A stretch of DNA of 64,000 nt from the NCBI GenBank assembly GCA_933228675.1, contig OW121744.1, forward strand, positions 24,950,640 through 25,014,639. The letters are read 5' to 3'. The translations under genes were made by a program, and so were the position numbers. Within the stretch, counting starts at the first letter, position 1; each line of letters begins with the position of its first letter. Below, piece after piece: positions 60,201 through 64,000 of the stretch. This stretch comes from Stomorhina lunata. Lineage: Eukaryota; Arthropoda; Insecta; Diptera; Rhiniidae. The notes beneath the pieces are model-generated. The model saw only the letters and a program-made list of their open reading frames with translations, ran no database searches and was not told the origin of the DNA.

Positions 60201-61100
60201 TATATTATCTAACACAAAATTTAAATAACGTTTATTAAAAACAAGAGACTTTTAAAGTAAAAACTTTGCCCCAAATGCTTGTTTCTTAAGTCTTTTGTTT
60301 TTTCTTAGAAGATTTATATTTCTTTACCAAAATAAATCAAACAGAATTATTATTCTTATCAGTGTAAACATGACACTACAGCCCAAGTATAATTTTTTTT
60401 TGCATCTAGCACAAAACAACAAAAAAACGAATCTATAAAACTAACTCAACCAATTTTGTGATGAATGTATAGTTTTTTGCTAGTATCTTCTTTTTGGCAT
60501 TCCAAGCGATTTCCTTTTCTTTGAAAAACACTTAACCCACTCATTTTTGCTTTGTTGCAGGCAAAAAAATAAGAGACAGCCATGAATTTATGCGGCTGCA
60601 ATACATTGTTAACAATTGTTGCTTTAATTTTTTTTTACCATACTTTTAAGTTTTTTTCAATCCATTCCACCACCGAGAGCTTATAATTATATAAAGATAC
60701 TTTTAAAGTCTATATGGAGGTTCTTGTTTGGTTCAGTTGAAAAAAATGGTTGCATCATTTCAATTGTTTGATGCTGCGGCTACAAAAGAAACAAAAACCG
60801 AGTACCTACCACTTACTTCTAAACCTTATTGGTTTGCCATAAAAATACCAAACTAAAGTGAAATTATATGGCATCGGAGCTCATTATATTAACATGTAGA
60901 GTTAAAAGTAATTTCACTTTTTTCCAACATTTTCTCTTTGCCTTAGTTTTTTGCTAGTATTTTTCTGATATTCTTTAATAACCAATTCTTGGAATATTGT
61001 TTTGGAATAACTATTTAAATATTGGCTTATTTTTTTAAGAATTATGACACCATTAGGAAAAACTCTAAAGAAAATGATAATTAAGGTAATAAATAGAACT
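60201..61100. other. Inter-array spacer
   Basis: No gene recognised. CTTAAGTCTTTTG occurs at about 60286 (inverted form of the recurrent spacer motif). A minus-strand GAAGTAAGTGG near 60810 is a donor-like site without a supporting open frame. Confidence 0.3.
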
Positions 61101-61109
61101 TTGTTAAGT

Positions 61110-61795
61110 CAGTAGTAACAGTCTTAGTCTATGTCTTAGTTTATGTCTTAGTCAATGTCTTAGTCTATATCTTAGTCTATGTCTTAGTCTGTGTCCTAGT
61201 CTATCTTAGTCTATGTGTTAGTCTATGTGTTAGTCTTTGTCTTAGTCTATGTCTTAGTCTATGTCTTAGTCTATGTCTTAGTCTATGTCTTAGTCTATGT
61301 CTTAGTATTTGTCTTAGTCTATGTCTTAGTCTATGTCTTAGTCTATGTCTTAGTCTATGTCTTAGTCTATGTCTTAGTCTATGTCTTAGTCTATGTCTTA
61401 GTCTATGTCTTAGTCTATGTCTTAGTCTATGTCTTAGTCTATGTCTTAGTCTATGTCTTAGTCTATGTCTTAGTCTATGTCTTAGTCTATGTCTTAGTCT
61501 ATGTCTTAGTCTATGTCTTAGTCTATGTCTTAGTCTATGTCTTAGTCTATGTCTTAGTCTATGTCTTAGTCTATGTCTTAGTCTATGTCTTAGTCTATGC
61601 CTTAGTCTATGTCTTAGTCTATGTCTGAGTCTATGTCTTAGTCTATATCTTAGTCTATATCTGAGTCTATGTCTTAGTCTATGTCTTAGTCTATGTCTTA
61701 GTCTATGTCCTAGTCTATGTCTTAGTCTATATCCTAGTCTATGTCTTAGTCTATGTCCTAGTCTATATTATAATCAATGTCTTAGTCAATGTCGC
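61110..61795. repeat. 12-bp minisatellite
   Basis: The unit is TATGTCTTAGTC, more than fifty copies. Copies are imperfect at both ends (TATATCTTAGTC, TATGTCCTAGTC) and nearly perfect from 61320 to 61600. Because 12 is a multiple of three and the unit has no plus-frame stop in one frame, it gives a spurious LVYV-repeat open frame (61215-61628). Confidence 0.95.
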
Positions 61796-61799
61796 AGAC

Positions 61800-63895
61800 T
61801 GCAAAATTTTTATAAATTTTGATATACAAATTTTTCTATTGAAATTTTTTAGATACACAAAAGTTTCTATAGGAAATTTTTTGATACAAACATTTTTCTA
61901 TAAAAAATTTTTTGTTTAAAAATTATTCGATATAAAAATTTTTCTATAGAAAATTTTTCGTTTAAAAAATTTTTCTAAGAAAATTTTTCGTTTAAAAAAT
62001 TTTTCTATAGAAAATTTTTCGTTAAAAAAATGTTTCGATAAAAAATTTTTCGTTAAAAAAAATTTTCTATAGAAAATTTTTCGTTAAAAAAATTTTTCTA
62101 TAGAAAATTTTTCGTTAAAAAATTTTTCTTTAGAAAATTTTTCGTTAAAAAAATTTTTCTATAGAAAATTTTTCGTTAAAAAAATTTTTCGTTAAAAAAA
62201 TTTTTCTATAGAAAATTTTTCGTAAAAAAAATTTTTCTATACAAAATTTTTGTTAAAAAATTTTTAGTTAAAAAAATTTTTCTATAGAAAATTTTTCGTT
62301 AAACAAATTTTTTGTTAAAAAAAATTTTCTATATAAAATTTTTCGTTAAAAAAATTTTTTGTTAAAAAAAAATTTTCTATATAAAATTTTTCGTTAAATA
62401 AATTTTTCTATAGAAAATTTTTCGTTAAAAAAATTTTTCTATAGAAAATTTTTCGTTAGAAAAATTTTTCTATAGAAAATTTTTCGTTAAAAAATTTTTC
62501 TTTAGAAAATTTTTCGTTAAAAAAATTTTTCTATAGAAAATTTTTCGTTAAAAAAATTTTTCTATGGAAAATTTTTCGTTAAAAAAATTTTTCGTTAAAA
62601 AATTTTTCTTTAGAAAATTTTTCGTTAAAAAAATTTTTCTATAGAAAATTTTTCGTTAAAAAAATTCTTCGTAAAAAAAATTTTTCTATAGAAAAATTTT
62701 GTTAAAAAATTTTTAGTTAAAAAAATTTTTCTATAGAAAATTTTTCGTTAAAAAAATTTTTTGTTAAAAAAAAATTTTCTATATAAAATTTTTCGATAAA
62801 AAAATTTTTTGTTAAAAAAAAATTTTCTATATAAAATTTTTCGTTAAATAAATTTTTCTATAGAAAATTTTTCGTTAAAAAAATTTTTCTATAGAAAATT
62901 TTTCGTTAGAAAAATTTTTCTATAGAAAATTTTTCGTTAAAAAATTTTTCTTTAGAAAATTTTTCGTTAAAAAAATTTTTCTATAGAAAATTTTTCGTTA
63001 AAAAAATTTTTCGTAAAAAAAAATTTTCTATAGAAAATGTTTGTTAAAAAATTTTTAGTTAAAAAAATTTTTCTATAGAAAATTTTTCGTTAAAAAAATT
63101 TTTTGTTAAAAAATTTTCTATAGAAAATTTTTCGTTAAAAAAATTTTTCTATAGAAAATTTTTCGTTAAAAAAATTTTTCTATAGAAAATTTTTGGTTAT
63201 AAACATTTTTCTGTAGAACATTTTTGGTTATAAAAATTTTCTGAAGAAAATTTTTCGTAAAAAAAAATTTTCTATAGAAAATTTTTCGTTAAAAAAATTT
63301 TTCTATAGAAAATTTTCCGTTAAAAAATTTTTTGTTAAAAAAATGTTTCTATAGAAAATTTTTTGTTAAAAAAATGTTTCTATAGAAAATTTTTCGGTAA
63401 AAAAATTTTCTATAGAAAATTTTTCGTTAAAAAAATTTTTCTATAGAAAATTTTTCGTTAAAAAAATTTTTATATAGAAAATTTTTCGTTAAAAAAATTT
63501 TTCTTAAAAAAATTTTTCGTTAAAAATTTTTTTCGATAGAAAATTTTGCGTTATAAAAATTTTTTTATAGAAAATTTTTCGTTATAAAAATGTTTCTATA
63601 GAAAATTTTTCGTTAAAAAAATTTTTCGAGAAAATTGTTCGTTAAAAAAATTTTTCTATAGAAAATTTTTCGTTAAAAAAATTTTTCTATAGAAAATTTT
63701 TCGTTAAAAAAATGTTTAAAGAAAATTTTTTGTTAAAAAATGTTTCTATAGAAAATTTTTTGTTAAAAAAATGTTTTTGTAGAAAATTTTGAGTTAAAAA
63801 AATGTTTCTTTAGAAAATTTTGCGTTAAAAAAATGTTTCGTTAAATAAATTTTTTAAAAGAAAATTTTCGTTAAAAAAATTTTTCTATAGAAATT
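61800..63895. repeat. CTATAG-core satellite at the right end of the window
   Basis: The array directly abuts the 12-bp minisatellite. The monomer is CGTTAAAAAAATTTTT plus CTATAGAAAATTTTT, with many truncated units lacking the core. A variant phrase, TTTTTAGTTAAAAAAA, marks a three-copy higher-order series at about 62261, 62710 and 63052. Confidence 0.93.
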
Positions 63896-64000
63896 TTGTT
63901 TTGGATCAAAAAAGTAATTAATAATTTTATACTTATTTTGTTCTAAATCAGAAACTTATTTACTTATTTTGTTCTAAATCGGAAATTTCAATCTAAGAAC

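Noticed and set aside
61215..61628. 137-aa LVYV-repeat open reading frame
   Set aside because: It is the translation of a 12-bp minisatellite; no start context or non-repeat residues support a protein.

Overview
The window is AT-rich eukaryotic nuclear DNA from a higher (cyclorrhaphan) fly, most likely a non-Drosophila and possibly calyptrate species. This rests on three spliced genes whose products look close to Drosophila proteins, fly-type splice sites and a DRE promoter motif. From memory, the three genes carry nearby CG numbers in Drosophila (CG13424, CG13431, CG13432, region 56F-57B), so the block appears to be conserved microsynteny. No bacterial-type operon, CRISPR array or ribosomal gene was seen.

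Layout. 1-8350: dispersed repeats, a tRNA-like relic and a 5.5 kb satellite. 9365-15509 (+): lms, an NK-like homeobox gene in three coding exons, with both introns largely satellite. 15925-18430: another satellite. 20116-25633 (-): Mgat1 (GlcNAc-transferase I), six coding exons with an intronic SINE. Its probable DRE promoter is near 30.24 kb. 30640-30915: a broken transposase relic. 34213-46253 (-): the last five coding exons of qsm, encoding a ZP-domain, probably GPI-anchored protein. Its first coding exon(s) were not found and probably lie in the 46.3-64 kb stretch or beyond the right edge. 46.3-64 kb: alternating satellite arrays and unique-looking spacers, probably qsm 5' intron.

The genes do not form one pathway. 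lms is a muscle-identity transcription factor, Mgat1 makes hybrid and complex N-glycans in the Golgi, and qsm is an apical or cell-surface ZP protein linked to light input to the clock.

The dominant feature is a family of tandem arrays that fills roughly half of the window. Nearly all share an A/T-rich dyad core, TTTTCTATAGAAAA, joined to different linkers, yet keep a period of 31-33 bp. The arrays contain higher-order units, inversions and shared flanks. The core also occurs inside lms exon 1, where it encodes part of the eh1 repressor motif. Two unrelated minisatellites (11 bp and 12 bp) are also present. The 18.4-30.9 kb Mgat1 segment has none of the long arrays.
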